This document shows positions 11,286-23,222 of a DNA stretch of 64,000 bases, one piece after another. The stretch's first letter is position 1, and each line of letters starts with the position of its first letter. The notes beneath the pieces were generated by a model. It had not been told where the DNA came from. It was given only the letters and a program-made list of their open reading frames with translations, and made no database searches. Origin of the DNA: an uncultured Nitrosomonadales bacterium. GTDB taxonomy: Bacteria > Pseudomonadota > Gammaproteobacteria > Burkholderiales > Methylophilaceae. Made by a program: the position numbers and the translations under genes. Where the stretch lies: the NCBI GenBank assembly GCA_913048465.1, contig CAJWVO010000002.1, forward strand, positions 1-64,000. The letters run 5' to 3'.

Positions 11286-13095
11286 AAAGATTTTAAATCA
11301 GATTGACTCCCCGAAAGATTTAAAAAATCTCAACAAATCAGAGTTAGTTTCATTGGCTGCTGAAATCAAAGATTTTCTTATCACCTCAGTTCAGGAAACA
11401 GGTGGACACCTATCATCAAACTTAGGTGTAATTGAGCTTACCATAGCTCTTCATTACGTCTATAACAGTCCTGATGATGTTTTAATCTGGGATGTTGGTC
11501 ACCAGACCTACGTCCATAAGATCCTCACAGGAAGAAAAAATAAATTACATACATTAAGGCAGTTTAAAGGTGTTTCAGGATTTCCAAAAAGAGATGAAAG
11601 TGTCCATGATCATTTCGGAACAGGGCATTCAAGTACTTCTATATCAGTTGCTCTTGGAATTTCTGAGGCAATGCTTAAAAATAAATCTAATAATAAATCG
11701 ATTGCAATTATTGGTGACGGAGCGATGACTGCCGGTATGGCTTTTGAAGCCTTAAATAATGCCGGAGAATCAAAAAGCAATATTCTAGTCATACTCAATG
11801 ACAATGACATGTCCATCTCAAAAAATGTTGGAGCACTAAATAACTACCTAGCTAGATTATTAAGTGGAAAAATTTATGGCGGAATTAAATCAACCAGTAA
11901 ACAAATATTTGAAAAAGTACCCTCAATCCTAGAACTAGCAAAAAAAACAGAAGAGCATGTTAAGGGAATGGTGACGCCTGGAACATTATTTGAGGAATTT
12001 GGTTTTAATTATATCGGTCCAATCGATGGCCATAACATAGATATTCTTGTGGATACGCTTGAAAATATAAAATCATTAAATGGTCCACAATTCCTTCATG
12101 TGGTTACTAAAAAAGGTCATGGCTACCTACCTGCAGAAAAAGATCCTAACAAATTTCATGGAATATCAAAAAAAAGTACATCCCAAGCCAATCAAAAAAC
12201 TTTTACTCAGGTGTTTGAAGAATGGGTACTGAGTTATGCAAAAAAAGATAAAAAGCTAATAGCCGTAACACCGGCAATGGCAGATGGCAGCGGATTAACA
12301 ACATTTTCTAAAAAATATCCGTCACGTTTTTATGATGTTGGTATTGCTGAGCAACATGCAGTCACATTCGCAGCTGGGTTAGCTATTCATGGATACAAGC
12401 CAGTTGTAGCAATCTACTCAACTTTTATGCAAAGAGCCTATGATCAAATTATTCATGATGTTGCATTACAAAATATCCCCATGTTATTTGCAATTGATCG
12501 TGCTGGATTAGTTGGTGCTGATGGTGCAACACATACTGGAAATTTTGATGTTTCATTTATACGATGTATACCAAATACAGTCATTATGCATCCAACTAAT
12601 GAGACGGAATTAAAACTGATGCTGACCTTAGGGTATGAAAGCAGGAATATCTGTTTTGTTAGATATCCCAGGGGTTTTACAAATAATTTTAGAAGTCAAA
12701 AAAGTGTAAAAATTGGAAAAGCTGAGAACATCAGAAATGGAAAAAAATTAGCCTACCTTTGCTTTGGTCCCTTAATCAATCAAATTTTACCGTTAGCTAA
12801 AAAATATGATCACACTGTAATCAATATGCGATTTTCTAAACCTTTGGATCATGCCATGATTAAGAAAGTTGCCAGCGAACATGAATTTATTGTAACCCTT
12901 GAGGATAACGTTATCTCAGGAGGGGCTGGTTCTGCAGTTTTAGAAAATTTATCCGCAAATCATTTAAAAAATAAAACTCTTCTTCTCGGTTATCCAGATT
13001 ATTTTCCTGAGCATGGTTCACAAGATGAAATTCTTAAGACGTATCAATTGGATATTGAATCAATAGAAAATAAAATTGTGAACTTAATTACCTGA
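11269..13095 (+). CDS. dxs: 1-deoxy-D-xylulose-5-phosphate synthase
   Basis: [55 protein letters not shown]. Confidence 0.97.
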   Translation: MTESNKKILNQIDSPKDLKNLNKSELVSLAAEIKDFLITSVQETGGHLSSNLGVIELTIALHYVYNSPDDVLIWDVGHQTYVHKILTGRKNKLHTLRQFKGVSGFPKRDESVHDHFGTGHSSTSISVALGISEAMLKNKSNNKSIAIIGDGAMTAGMAFEALNNAGESKSNILVILNDNDMSISKNVGALNNYLARLLSGKIYGGIKSTSKQIFEKVPSILELAKKTEEHVKGMVTPGTLFEEFGFNYIGPIDGHNIDILVDTLENIKSLNGPQFLHVVTKKGHGYLPAEKDPNKFHGISKKSTSQANQKTFTQVFEEWVLSYAKKDKKLIAVTPAMADGSGLTTFSKKYPSRFYDVGIAEQHAVTFAAGLAIHGYKPVVAIYSTFMQRAYDQIIHDVALQNIPMLFAIDRAGLVGADGATHTGNFDVSFIRCIPNTVIMHPTNETELKLMLTLGYESRNICFVRYPRGFTNNFRSQKSVKIGKAENIRNGKKLAYLCFGPLINQILPLAKKYDHTVINMRFSKPLDHAMIKKVASEHEFIVTLEDNVISGGAGSAVLENLSANHLKNKTLLLGYPDYFPEHGSQDEILKTYQLDIESIENKIVNLIT

Positions 13096-13111
13096 TGTTA
13101 GACTTACATCC

Positions 13112-13900
13112 ATGAATAAGATTACAGACAAAATCGAAGACGTACAAAATACTCCTGACAAGCGCCACTTGGATATCGATAAGGTAGGAATAAAATCCAT
13201 TCGACATCCCATATCTGTAAAAGACAAAACCGGTGGTGATCAATCCACGGTCGCAATGTTTGATATGTTTGTGCATTTGCCTCATAACTTTAAAGGCACA
13301 CACATGTCACGATTTGTTGAAATTTTAAACGAGAATGAAAGAACAATTAGTGTTAAGAATTTTGAAAAGATCTTGAGAGACATGCTTGTACGCCTTGAAA
13401 GTAAAGCGGGTGATGTAGAGATGACATTTCCATATTTCGTAAACAAGAGAGCGCCAATATCCGGAGTAGAAAGCCTCCTGGATTACGAAGTCACCTTTAT
13501 CGGCTCAATTAAAGATAATGAATTTATTAATCAAATTAAAGTGATAATTCCAGTGACAAGCCTGTGTCCTTGTTCCAAAAAAATCTCAAACTACGGAGCT
13601 CACAACCAGAGGTCCCATGTTACTGTAACAGTTGAGACAAATGATTTCGTTTGGATTGAAGACATAATCGAACTTGTTGAAAAAAATGCCTCATCTGAAC
13701 TTTATGGATTATTAAAAAGGCCTGATGAGAAATATGTGACAGAAGAAGCATATGATAATCCTAAATTTGTTGAAGACATGGTTAGGGATATCGCTACAGA
13801 TTTAAATTTAAATAATAAAATTACTTCCTATACTGTGGAATCTGAGAATTTTGAGTCAATCCATAATCATTCTGCTTACGCCATGATTCAGAGCTCTTAG
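13112..13900 (+). CDS. folE2: GTP cyclohydrolase FolE2 (type IB)
   Basis: [43 protein letters not shown]. Confidence 0.94.
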   Translation: MNKITDKIEDVQNTPDKRHLDIDKVGIKSIRHPISVKDKTGGDQSTVAMFDMFVHLPHNFKGTHMSRFVEILNENERTISVKNFEKILRDMLVRLESKAGDVEMTFPYFVNKRAPISGVESLLDYEVTFIGSIKDNEFINQIKVIIPVTSLCPCSKKISNYGAHNQRSHVTVTVETNDFVWIEDIIELVEKNASSELYGLLKRPDEKYVTEEAYDNPKFVEDMVRDIATDLNLNNKITSYTVESENFESIHNHSAYAMIQSS

Positions 13901-15060
13901 TAAAATAGCTTTGCATTAAATTTATTTGATTTAATGCCAAAGGCAACAATAACAAATCCAATCAATGGAAATAGAGCTGATAACAAAAAAGCGCTAGATG
14001 CTGAGTAAGTTTGAATGATAAAACCACCTCCAAGACCACCTAAAGCACCTCCAACTCCATAAGTAATGCTGTTATAGAGTGCTTGACCCTTTGCATGATT
14101 TTTGCCTGGAAAAAATTTATTTACCATTTCAATTGAAGCCACATGAAATGCACCAAATGTAAATGCATGCATCATCTGTGCGAGGATAATAAGAATTAAA
14201 AAATCAACATAATTTCCAATGATAAAAAATCGAATTACAGCAATAAACAAACTGATCATTAGGATCTGTTTGAAATTAAAAAATTTGAGTATTTTTGGCA
14301 TAGATAGGAAAACTATAATTTCACAAATCACGCCCAGAGACCAAAAAAATCCTATAGCAGATCTTGTATAGCCCTGCTCATCTAGGTAAATGGAAAAGAA
14401 ATTGTATAGTAATCCGTGTGACGTCACCATCAAAGCGCAAGATGATAAAAGGCATATCACCTCATTATTTTTAAGAATGTTAAAAAAGCTTAAATTAACA
14501 CTCTCCTCTTTTTCGTAAGCTTTTTCAGGTACTCCATAGCTAAATATAAAAATTAGCACCTGAGTGATAAGAAGCGTAACTAATAAATGTTGAATTCCTA
14601 GAAGATCAAAAACAAAACCGAATCCAAAAGAGGCCACAATAAATCCAAAAGAACCCCAAGCTCGAATTCTACTGTAATGTCCATTAGTCGTTGCCAAGTG
14701 AGATAAAGTTAAGGACTCAGCTAAGGGAAGAGTTGAGCTGGTAAAGATAGACATTGCCATCATGATGAGGAATACCTCAAAAAAATTGTCGGCCCAAAAA
14801 ATTCCAAAAAAACCTAAACAACCAAAGAAAGCTGTTAACTTAATCCAAAGAGATCGTTTCTCTGTGCGGTCTGCAAGCCAGCCCCATATATTCGGTGCAA
14901 AAATTCTACTTAACTGAAAGAAGGAGAGCATAAAGCCTATTTGGATTGGCGTAAATGACTTAAATGTCAGGAACAAGCCCCAGTAAGGAACAAATAGTCC
15001 AACAAAAAAATAATATATAAAATAAAAGCGAGAGAGATTGAAGTGAAGTTTATGTGTCAA
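13897..15060 (-). CDS. MFS transporter (HcaT/PPP-like family)
   Basis: 12-TM pattern; [48 protein letters not shown]. Confidence 0.82.
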   Translation of the reverse strand: MTHKLHFNLSRFYFIYYFFVGLFVPYWGLFLTFKSFTPIQIGFMLSFFQLSRIFAPNIWGWLADRTEKRSLWIKLTAFFGCLGFFGIFWADNFFEVFLIMMAMSIFTSSTLPLAESLTLSHLATTNGHYSRIRAWGSFGFIVASFGFGFVFDLLGIQHLLVTLLITQVLIFIFSYGVPEKAYEKEESVNLSFFNILKNNEVICLLSSCALMVTSHGLLYNFFSIYLDEQGYTRSAIGFFWSLGVICEIIVFLSMPKILKFFNFKQILMISLFIAVIRFFIIGNYVDFLILIILAQMMHAFTFGAFHVASIEMVNKFFPGKNHAKGQALYNSITYGVGGALGGLGGGFIIQTYSASSAFLLSALFPLIGFVIVAFGIKSNKFNAKLFY

Positions 15061-15064
15061 CTAA

Positions 15065-16138
15065 TTATTTTCTTTTGACAGAATAATTTTGGGCAACATC
15101 TCTAAGTAAGTGATCCATTAGCACCAGTGCCATCATTGCTTCAACTATAGGAACAGCACGAATAGCCACACAAGGATCATGTCGGCCTTTGGTCTTCATT
15201 AAGACTGGTTTATTTGATCTATTAATTGAGTGTCGATCTTGAGGAATGCTGGAGGTTGGTTTAAAGGCGACATTCGCTGTAATTGTTTGCCCAGTTGATA
15301 TGCCTCCTAAAATTCCTCCGGAATTATTTGAGGAAAAACCTTGAGGAATAATCTCATCGGAATGTACTGAACCTCTCTGTTCAACTGATAGAAAACCTGC
15401 TCCTATCTCCACCCCTTTGACAGCATTGATACTCATCATGGCATGAGCTATATCAGCATCCAGACGATCGAAGATTGGTTCACCTAAACATTTTGGAGGA
15501 TTAGTAACCTGCACATGCACTAAAGCTCCAACAGAATCTTTTTCTGATCTAATTTGATTTATGTAATCTTCTAGCGTAGGAATTATTTTTAAATTAGGAG
15601 CAAAAAAAGGGTTTTGGTTTACATGCTTCCACGCTGCAAATGGGATATCAATTTCTCCAATTTTCTTAATGCACGCCTGGACCTTTACCTTATGTTTTTT
15701 CAATAGCCATTTTTTTGCAATTGCACCAGCAGCAACTCTAATTGCTGTTTCACGCGCACTGGAGCGTCCGCCTCCTCGATAATCACGAATTCCATACTTT
15801 TGTTGATAAGTTATATCCGCATGACCTGGTCTGAATGTATTTTTTATTTCAGAATAATCTTTTGATCTTTGATCTTCGTTATAAATAATTAAACCAATCG
15901 GGGTGCCAGTTGTTTTCCCTTCAAAAACCCCTGACAAAATTTGCACTTTATCTGACTCTTTTCTCTGCGTTACAAATTTTGATGATCCTGGTTTTCTACG
16001 ATCAAGATCAATTTGTAAATCTTTTTCAGAAATCTCCAAACCTGGTGGGCAGCCATCAATGATTCCTCCAATAGCAACTCCATGAGACTCACCAAATGTT
16101 GTTAATATGAAATTTTTTCCTATTGAATTACCAGACAA
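15065..16138 (-). CDS. aroC: Chorismate synthase
   Basis: [61 protein letters not shown]. Confidence 0.97.
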   Translation of the reverse strand: MSGNSIGKNFILTTFGESHGVAIGGIIDGCPPGLEISEKDLQIDLDRRKPGSSKFVTQRKESDKVQILSGVFEGKTTGTPIGLIIYNEDQRSKDYSEIKNTFRPGHADITYQQKYGIRDYRGGGRSSARETAIRVAAGAIAKKWLLKKHKVKVQACIKKIGEIDIPFAAWKHVNQNPFFAPNLKIIPTLEDYINQIRSEKDSVGALVHVQVTNPPKCLGEPIFDRLDADIAHAMMSINAVKGVEIGAGFLSVEQRGSVHSDEIIPQGFSSNNSGGILGGISTGQTITANVAFKPTSSIPQDRHSINRSNKPVLMKTKGRHDPCVAIRAVPIVEAMMALVLMDHLLRDVAQNYSVKRK

Positions 16139-16184
16139 AATATATTCCTAAAAAACTTAGTTAATTATACCATCTAACTTATTT

Positions 16185-16715
16185 TTACTTGATGATTTGA
16201 TAATCTCCGGGCCGTAATTTATTGAGATAGTAGTCGTCTACATGATATCGAATTAGCCTTAGTGTCGGAAAGCCAACAGCTGCAGTCATTTTTCTTACCT
16301 GCCTATTTTTACCCTCCCTGATTTGAACCTTGACCCATGAGGTTGGTATATTTTTCCTAAATCTAATTGGCATTGATCGTTCCCAAATTTCTGGTTCATT
16401 AATTTTTTCAACCCTCGCTGGCAAAGTGGTGAAGTCTTTTAAATTGATACCATTTTGTAATTTCTGAATTGCCTCATTCTCAATGTCTCCTTCTACTTGA
16501 ACCCAATATCCTTTATACTTATGGCTGTTTGGAGATGAAATTTCATGCTGAATCTTCCCATTGTCTGTAAGCACTAAAAGTCCTTCGCTGTCAGTATCCA
16601 GTCTTCCAGCTGGGTAAATATTGGGGATATTCAGATAATCTTTTAATGTTGGGTGAATTTCATGTTTGGAGAACTGACAGACTACACCAAACGGTTTGTT
16701 AAATAACACTATCAT
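16185..16715 (-). CDS. rluE: 23S rRNA pseudouridine synthase, RluE/RsuA family
   Basis: [52 protein letters not shown]. Confidence 0.88.
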   Translation of the reverse strand: MIVLFNKPFGVVCQFSKHEIHPTLKDYLNIPNIYPAGRLDTDSEGLLVLTDNGKIQHEISSPNSHKYKGYWVQVEGDIENEAIQKLQNGINLKDFTTLPARVEKINEPEIWERSMPIRFRKNIPTSWVKVQIREGKNRQVRKMTAAVGFPTLRLIRYHVDDYYLNKLRPGDYQIIK

Positions 16716-16731
16716 ATGGATTGGAAATAAA

Positions 16732-17964
16732 ATGAGTCAAAATTTAATATCTCAACCTAAAGGTGAGCCAATAACTATTCATAATAATGAACTCAATATA
16801 CCAGATTTTCCAGTTATTCCATTTATTGAGGGTGATGGGATTGGTCAGGATATATCACCAGCAATGCAAAAGGTTATTAATGCTGCCGTTTCAAAAGCTT
16901 ATGATGGGGCTAAGAAAATTGATTGGTTGGAAATATATGCAGGTGAAAAAGCTGTGAATTTATACGGTCAAGATCAATACTTACCAGAGGAAACTATCGA
17001 TGCATTAAAAAAATATATCATCTCAATTAAAGGGCCTTTAGCTACTCCAGTTGGAGGCGGTATCAGGTCTCTTAATGTTGCTATGAGACAAAAACTTGAT
17101 CTGTATGTGTGTTTAAGGCCAGTGCAATACTATAAAGGAGTTCCAAGCCCTTTAAAAAATCCAGAAAAAACTGATATGGTGATTTTTAGAGAAAACACAG
17201 AGGATATTTATGCTGGGATTGAATATTCTAAAGGTACAAAAGAAGCACAGGAAATACTCAATTTGCTCGAGCAATTTAATGATAAAAACAAAGTAAGATT
17301 CCCAGAAACGTCATCGATTGGAATAAAACCAGTATCAGAAGAAGGAACAAAAAGACTCACTAGGAAGGCTATTCAGTATGCCATAGACCATAACCGTAAA
17401 TCAGTGACATTTGTTCATAAAGGTAACATTATGAAGTTTACTGAGGGTAGTTTCAAACAATGGAGTTATGATGTTGCAATAGAAGAGTTTGATGCTAAAG
17501 AAAACAGCTCTGGAGAATTAATGATCCATGATTCAATTATCATTAAAGATTGTATTGCAGATGCATTTCTACAAGAAATTTTATTACGCCCAGAACGATA
17601 TGATGTTGTTGCGACATTAAATCTTAATGGCGACTATATATCTGACGCACTTGCTGCTCAAGTCGGAGGAATTGGAATTTCACCAGGAGCAAACTTATCA
17701 GAAAAACTCACTATATTTGAAGCTACTCATGGTACTGCGCCTGATATCGCTGGAAAGAATATTGCTAATCCAAGCTCCCTAATTCTCTCAGCACAAATGT
17801 TACTTTCATACATAAAATGGGATGAAGCATCATCTGTGCTTGATAAAGCTTTTAGAAAAACTCTTGATGAGAAAAAAGTTACTGCAGATTTTTCAAATCA
17901 TATGGGAGTAACAGCATTATCGACAAGCGATTTTGCCGAAGCAATAATTGAGAATATTACGTAA
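16732..17964 (+). CDS. icd: Isocitrate dehydrogenase (NADP); the tracked ORF is extended 5' to 16696
   Basis: [55 protein letters not shown]; start MSQNLISQ. Confidence 0.94.
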   Translation: MSQNLISQPKGEPITIHNNELNIPDFPVIPFIEGDGIGQDISPAMQKVINAAVSKAYDGAKKIDWLEIYAGEKAVNLYGQDQYLPEETIDALKKYIISIKGPLATPVGGGIRSLNVAMRQKLDLYVCLRPVQYYKGVPSPLKNPEKTDMVIFRENTEDIYAGIEYSKGTKEAQEILNLLEQFNDKNKVRFPETSSIGIKPVSEEGTKRLTRKAIQYAIDHNRKSVTFVHKGNIMKFTEGSFKQWSYDVAIEEFDAKENSSGELMIHDSIIIKDCIADAFLQEILLRPERYDVVATLNLNGDYISDALAAQVGGIGISPGANLSEKLTIFEATHGTAPDIAGKNIANPSSLILSAQMLLSYIKWDEASSVLDKAFRKTLDEKKVTADFSNHMGVTALSTSDFAEAIIENIT

Positions 17965-17966
17965 AA

Positions 17967-18170
17967 CTAAGCTTTTTCTATGTTAGATGCTTGTTTACCT
18001 TTTGGTCCGTCAGTAACTTCAAAAGTTACTCTTTGACCCTCTTTCAAGCTCTTGTATCCATCACCTGAAATAGATGAAAAATGTGCAAATAAATCCTCAG
18101 AACCATCATCTGGAGTGATAAAACCAAAACCTTTTGCATCATTGAACCATTTAACTGTACCTTCAGCCAT
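17967..18170 (-). CDS. cspA: Cold-shock domain protein
   Basis: [31 protein letters not shown]. Confidence 0.96.
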   Translation of the reverse strand: MAEGTVKWFNDAKGFGFITPDDGSEDLFAHFSSISGDGYKSLKEGQRVTFEVTDGPKGKQASNIEKA

Positions 18171-18326
18171 AAAACTTCCTACATATGTTGTGGGGAGGCG
18201 CCCCTTAAGTTTGGATTAAGGAAGCTTGGATACTTAATTTTGGAATCAGAATACAAAACAACTTAATGCAAACACCTTGAGTTTCATAAGTTACGGAAAA
18301 ATCATATTAAAGTCAAGAAATTCTTG
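18171..18326 (-). promoter_or_regulatory. Probable long 5' UTR/promoter region of the cold-shock gene
   Basis: 156-nt gap after dsbC; minus-strand TTGACT candidate -35; CCTTAA-N7-TTAAGG (18203-18221) and GC-rich GGGGAGGCGCCCC (18192-18204). Confidence 0.5.
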
Positions 18327-19019
18327 TTATAACAATGATTTAAATTCATCCATTGGGATCGCTCCAGACACCCTTCTGCCGTCCTGAAATACGATTGTTG
18401 GAGTTGATTGCACACCATATTTCTTTGCAAAATTCTGAATTTCATCAATTGGCGAGGCACAATCACCTTTATTATCTGGTAAATCAGCCGTTTTCATAAA
18501 TTTTACCCAATTGGCAGCAGGGTCATCAGAGCACCAAATTTGTAATGACTTTTGTTCTGCCTCTGGATGGATAGCCAAGGGAAAAATAAAAGTATAAATC
18601 TCGACATTATCTATCTTCATCAACACATCTTTTTCTAGTTTTCGACAAAAAGGGCAGTCAATATCCGAAAAAACAGCCACCTTTTTTTGACCATTGCCCT
18701 TTTTAATTTTGATTGCTAAATTCATGGGGAGATTTTCAAAATCAATTCTTTGAAGGTCTGCTAATCTTTCCGCTGTAATATTTGTCTTGGTTTTTGGATC
18801 AACTAATTGTCCCTCAATAATTAAAAATTTAAATGATTTATCTGTATAGATGATTTGATTTCCCAAATAAACTTCATACAAATCATTAAAGCTAGTTTTT
18901 TTTATACTTTGGATTTTTATATCTGGATATTGTTTCTCAATCAGCTTCTGGAGATTCTTCTCATTGGCTTGCAGACTACAAATATTAACTAAAAAAATAA
19001 AAATAAATAACTTAAACAT
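18327..19019 (-). CDS. dsbC: Thiol:disulfide interchange protein, DsbC family
   Basis: Signal peptide; VFSDIDCPFCRKLEKDV; GVQSTPTIVFQDGRRVSGAIP. Confidence 0.93.
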   Translation of the reverse strand: MFKLFIFIFLVNICSLQANEKNLQKLIEKQYPDIKIQSIKKTSFNDLYEVYLGNQIIYTDKSFKFLIIEGQLVDPKTKTNITAERLADLQRIDFENLPMNLAIKIKKGNGQKKVAVFSDIDCPFCRKLEKDVLMKIDNVEIYTFIFPLAIHPEAEQKSLQIWCSDDPAANWVKFMKTADLPDNKGDCASPIDEIQNFAKKYGVQSTPTIVFQDGRRVSGAIPMDEFKSLL

Positions 19020-20126
19020 TTAAATCATCTTCCTCACTATGGCTTTTTTTAATAATTCTGAATTTTCAATTAACTTAATAGGATACTTGAATAAATTTGA
19101 AAATACATCACTCTTATTGACCAAAGTCTCATCAAGACAATCTGTGAGATTCATAACGAGTGATTCATCTACAGAACGAGATATCACATATTTTTTTATA
19201 TTATTTTCCTGTCCAAAATCAATAATTCTTTTATCAGAAATGAGATTTTCTAGCATTTGAATATCTCCTAATCCCAGGTTTAATCCTTGCCCAGCCAGTG
19301 GATGAACTTTGTGTCCGGCATCGCCAATAAATAATGATCTTAACTTTGGATCATGTTTTATTTTATACAGAGTTAATGGAAAGTGGCTGATCTTAGATAA
19401 TAACTCTACTGAAGCTAAAGTAGTTTGTTCTTTAATAAAATTAATTAATTGTTCACCCGAATCATCAAACAGTTTTTCATCGCCTTTTTTTAATCCAGAT
19501 AAAACAATAGAAAATTCATGGTCTGAAAAAGGAAGAATGGCTAAAATTTTACTCTCTCTAAAATACTGCACTGCCCTATTCTCTAAATTATCGTCTGTTT
19601 TAAAGATAGCCGTCACAGCAAATTCATCGTATTTCTTTTTTTCTTCTCTCTCGGGCTTTTTGTTTAAAAATTTATTGAATCGAAAATCTGTATTAATAAT
19701 AAGTTTTGAGGGTATTTGATAATTCTTTAAAATTACTTCGTCATTGTCAAACACAAACTCCAAATCCTCATCTTCCTTAAAAACTTTATGGATATCATCA
19801 AGATCTCTTGAAAAAGATTCAAATAAATAATCGCTACTCATGATATTAAAAAGTGGGAATGGCTTGGTTACACTATCTTTCAAATTGAGCTCTTCATTGT
19901 CAACAAAAATTTGAATATGCTTTATAGCGTAATGATTATGAAGATCTTCATTAAAACATTCACTGTACCATTTTAAGAATGTTGGTTTAATTGCAAAGAA
20001 TCGTCTTTCAGTTTCTTGAACTGGATAAGCAAAATTCAAATGATCAATCTTATTTTTTATAAGTATTCTTCTTAACAAATTTGAGATTAGATTGTTCCCC
20101 AGAACAAGAATATTAGTTTGATCCAT
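19020..20126 (-). CDS. UbiH/UbiF/VisC-family FAD monooxygenase paralog with divergent N-terminus
   Basis: FIGDAGHKVHPLAGQGLNLGLGDIQML C-terminal family signature; N-term LVLGNNLISNLL lacks canonical GxGxxG. Confidence 0.8.
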   Translation of the reverse strand: MDQTNILVLGNNLISNLLRRILIKNKIDHLNFAYPVQETERRFFAIKPTFLKWYSECFNEDLHNHYAIKHIQIFVDNEELNLKDSVTKPFPLFNIMSSDYLFESFSRDLDDIHKVFKEDEDLEFVFDNDEVILKNYQIPSKLIINTDFRFNKFLNKKPEREEKKKYDEFAVTAIFKTDDNLENRAVQYFRESKILAILPFSDHEFSIVLSGLKKGDEKLFDDSGEQLINFIKEQTTLASVELLSKISHFPLTLYKIKHDPKLRSLFIGDAGHKVHPLAGQGLNLGLGDIQMLENLISDKRIIDFGQENNIKKYVISRSVDESLVMNLTDCLDETLVNKSDVFSNLFKYPIKLIENSELLKKAIVRKMI

Positions 20127-21291
20127 AATTAAATTTATTAATAAAGTTATCTTTAATTATTTTTTGATTATCTAGAAGGAAAAGTGATAGGCTACGTATT
20201 TTATTTATCCCGACATAATCATTAGAGAATCCCTCAACTAAAAAATGAGTTAGTTTCATAAATGATTTCATTTCTTTGACTCGATTATCAAAGTATTGTT
20301 TGAGTATATCTTGGTCAATTAGATATTGATTTTTTTGTAAAAGAGTTGAGAGGTATGCGATATCACGAATAGTTAAGTTTAAGCCCTGACCTGCAACAGG
20401 ATGCATGGTATGAGCTGCATTTCCTAATACCAGAATATTTTCTGTGTATGGTTTGAGCATATATTGCTGTCGCAATGGATACACCAACTTTTCACCAATA
20501 TCTTTAACCTGTCCCAATCTTTCGCCAAAATTTTCATGAAACAATTTAATAAATTCATTATTATTTAATTTAAGCAAACCCTCTATAAAATGATTATTTC
20601 CTGTCCAAACAAATTTAGATAATGAATAATTATCAATTGGTAAAAGAGCAATTGGGCCATCCGGAGTAAAGCGCTCATAAGCAATATTTTTGTGCTTTAA
20701 TTGAGTATCTACTTCGCAAACTAACGCTGAATAATTAGCCATTTCATTGTCAACGGAAAATTCAAATTGTTTATCAAGTAAATTACCAATGCCATCAGAG
20801 AAAACTAAAAAATTATAATTATATTTTTTATCATCAACATCTCTAAAGAAATTTTCTTTAACATTTATATTAATAACTTCAGATTCAAAATGAATAGAAA
20901 TATTTTTATTAGCGTTTACTTTATCTAATAATTTTTTTATCAATTGATCGTAACGTATTACAAACCCAACAGGATCCGACTCGCCTTGATCAATTATTAC
21001 CCTTCCGAATGATTCTTTTTGGCTGGTATGAATTTTATTAATTGGAATAAATTCTAAATTTTTTTTAGGATCAATATTTATCTTTTTAAGAATGTCGATG
21101 GAACTAGCTGACAAAGCAAGTGCCCTCGATTGGTTAAGAAGCTGATCAAGATCTAATTTTTCATGGATAACTATCTTATGCTTCTCATGCACATTGAGTA
21201 ATGCAGAGATCAAGCCAGCTGGCCCTCCCCCGATTACTCGGATTAATTCAATATGACTATCCTTTGCCAATGATTGATTCCAATTCGTCAA
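20113..21291 (-). CDS. ubiH: Ubiquinone biosynthesis FAD-dependent hydroxylase, UbiH family
   Basis: IRVIGGGPAGLISALL; LVLGNAAHTMHPVAGQGLNLTIRDIAYL; downstream of pepP. Confidence 0.87.
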   Translation of the reverse strand: MTNWNQSLAKDSHIELIRVIGGGPAGLISALLNVHEKHKIVIHEKLDLDQLLNQSRALALSASSIDILKKINIDPKKNLEFIPINKIHTSQKESFGRVIIDQGESDPVGFVIRYDQLIKKLLDKVNANKNISIHFESEVININVKENFFRDVDDKKYNYNFLVFSDGIGNLLDKQFEFSVDNEMANYSALVCEVDTQLKHKNIAYERFTPDGPIALLPIDNYSLSKFVWTGNNHFIEGLLKLNNNEFIKLFHENFGERLGQVKDIGEKLVYPLRQQYMLKPYTENILVLGNAAHTMHPVAGQGLNLTIRDIAYLSTLLQKNQYLIDQDILKQYFDNRVKEMKSFMKLTHFLVEGFSNDYVGINKIRSLSLFLLDNQKIIKDNFINKFNYGSN

Positions 21292-22561
21292 TCTCTTTAG
21301 GACAGTTAGATGTTAAAACATCCGCTTGATTATTGTTAACCAATACATCATCTTCAATCCTGATACCAATATTTCTAAAAACTTTGGGTACTGATCTGTC
21401 ATCAGGGAAATATAATCCAGGCTCAATCGTAAGAATCTGACCATTCATTAACCTGACTGGTTTACCTTTAGGGTCAAAGTAGTCACCGACATCATGAACA
21501 TCTAGGCCCATCCAATGCGATGTCTTGTGCATGTAGAATTTTTTATATTCTTCTTTTTCAATAATCGTATTCACAGAATCTTTTAAAATTTTTAAATCTC
21601 TAAGGCCTTGAGCCAATACCTGAATAGCTGCAATGTGCGGGTCAATAAAACTATTATTTTTTTTCACTTGGCCAATAGCTGCTTTTTGGGCCTCCAAAAC
21701 AACTGCGTAAAGATCTTTTTGAGGCTCACTAAATTTGCCGCCGATAGGGAACGTTCGGGTAATGTCTGACGCATACCCCTCATACTCACATCCTGCATCA
21801 ATCAATATCAGTTCAGATTTATTGAGTTTAGATTGATTTTCAATGTAATGTAATGTGCACGCATTTTTCCCAGAGGCCACTATTGAACTATAGGCCTCAT
21901 TCCTTGCATTATGAACCCCAAAAAAATATCTCAATCGCGCCTCAACCTGATACTCATATGAATCAGATTGAATATTTGCCATGACAAATTGATGTGCACT
22001 AGATGAAATATTGGCTGCCTGCCTGATGACACTTAATTCATCTATAGACTTTACAGACCTCATTCTGTCAGCAAAGGAATTTAAAGAAATAATTTCATTT
22101 TTTAAAAAAGCATCAGCTCTTTTATTCTTTGATAAGTGATTCAATTTTTTTGAAACTAAGTCTCTTAAATTTAAATCTTCTTGGAGCAGGTAAACTTTGG
22201 AATTTTTTGCTAATAAATCTGATATTGACTCATCAAAATGCTTGAGATCAAAACCTTGATCAAATAAAAACTCTTTTGCAGCTGCAGTCGATCCATAAAT
22301 AAAGCCATCCCATATTTCTTTCGTTTTATCTTTTGTTTTTGAAAAAATCCAAGTTTTAAATGGTTTGCAATTAATTACCATTACCGCATCAGATTCTGGA
22401 AATCCAGAAAAATAATGAAAATAACTATTGGATCTAAATGGAAAAGTTGTGTCATTTGATCGTATCTGATCCGAAGAATTTCGAATGATAACGAGACCAT
22501 TCCCCAATGTTTTGGCTAACTGCTTTCTTCTTTGTTTGTAAACTTTATTTTTAATTATCAT
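21257..22561 (-). CDS. pepP: Xaa-Pro aminopeptidase (start likely MIIKNKVYKQRRKQL)
   Basis: DAGCEYEGYASDITRTFP, HKTSHWMGLDVHDVGDY, LTIEPGLYFP, GIRIEDDVLV. Confidence 0.94.
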   Translation of the reverse strand: MIIKNKVYKQRRKQLAKTLGNGLVIIRNSSDQIRSNDTTFPFRSNSYFHYFSGFPESDAVMVINCKPFKTWIFSKTKDKTKEIWDGFIYGSTAAAKEFLFDQGFDLKHFDESISDLLAKNSKVYLLQEDLNLRDLVSKKLNHLSKNKRADAFLKNEIISLNSFADRMRSVKSIDELSVIRQAANISSSAHQFVMANIQSDSYEYQVEARLRYFFGVHNARNEAYSSIVASGKNACTLHYIENQSKLNKSELILIDAGCEYEGYASDITRTFPIGGKFSEPQKDLYAVVLEAQKAAIGQVKKNNSFIDPHIAAIQVLAQGLRDLKILKDSVNTIIEKEEYKKFYMHKTSHWMGLDVHDVGDYFDPKGKPVRLMNGQILTIEPGLYFPDDRSVPKVFRNIGIRIEDDVLVNNNQADVLTSNCPKEIDELESIIGKG

Positions 22562-23222
22562 TTTTATTATTCTCAAACTCTAGTCGTTCTGCCGTACCTA
22601 TATCTGACCAATATCCATGGTATAAAGATCCATCAATTTTATTATTTAAAATATAGTCATCGAGAATTGATTTTAACTTTATTTTTTCGCCTTTTTTAAA
22701 TCCCTGGAACATTTCTTTCCTGAATATTCCTATTCCAGAATAGGTAAAATCTTTGGTAAATGACAATTTTCTATCCTCTAAGCCATAATCACCAACTGTT
22801 TTAAATTCAGGATTAGGAACTAAAATTAAAAAGGCTGACACATCAGCAGACAGCTTATGCTTTACAAGAACACTGTAATCAAAATTAGTAAAAATATCAG
22901 CATTAGTCACCAAAAAAGGCTTGTTATCGAAAAATTCTAAGGCATTTACAATGCCGCCAGCAGTTTCAAGAGGTTGATCTTCTTCAGAGAATTGTATTTT
23001 AATATTAGATGAATTTTTATATTTATTTGATACAAATTCAATGATTTGATCGCCTAAATAAGAAACATTAATTAAAAACTGACTTATGCCTGCTTGTATT
23101 AATTTATTTAACTGTATTTCTAGCAAAGTTTCATTGCCAATCTTTAAGAGTGGTTTTGGGATTTTTTGAGTCAAAGACCCCATACGTGAACCCATACCAG
23201 CAGAAAGGATCATTGCTTTCAT
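22551..23222 (-). CDS. murU: Nucleotidyltransferase, MurU-like (MurNAc-1-P uridylyltransferase)
   Basis: MKAMILSAGMGSRMGSLTQKIPKPLLKIGNETLLE; adjacent to amgK-type kinase and lptD. Confidence 0.87.
   Translation of the reverse strand: MKAMILSAGMGSRMGSLTQKIPKPLLKIGNETLLEIQLNKLIQAGISQFLINVSYLGDQIIEFVSNKYKNSSNIKIQFSEEDQPLETAGGIVNALEFFDNKPFLVTNADIFTNFDYSVLVKHKLSADVSAFLILVPNPEFKTVGDYGLEDRKLSFTKDFTYSGIGIFRKEMFQGFKKGEKIKLKSILDDYILNNKIDGSLYHGYWSDIGTAERLEFENNKNDN

Noticed and set aside
13088-13303. Antisense ORF across the dxs-folE2 junction
   Set aside because: Opposite the well-supported folE2 N-terminus; no start or ribosome-site support and no domain.
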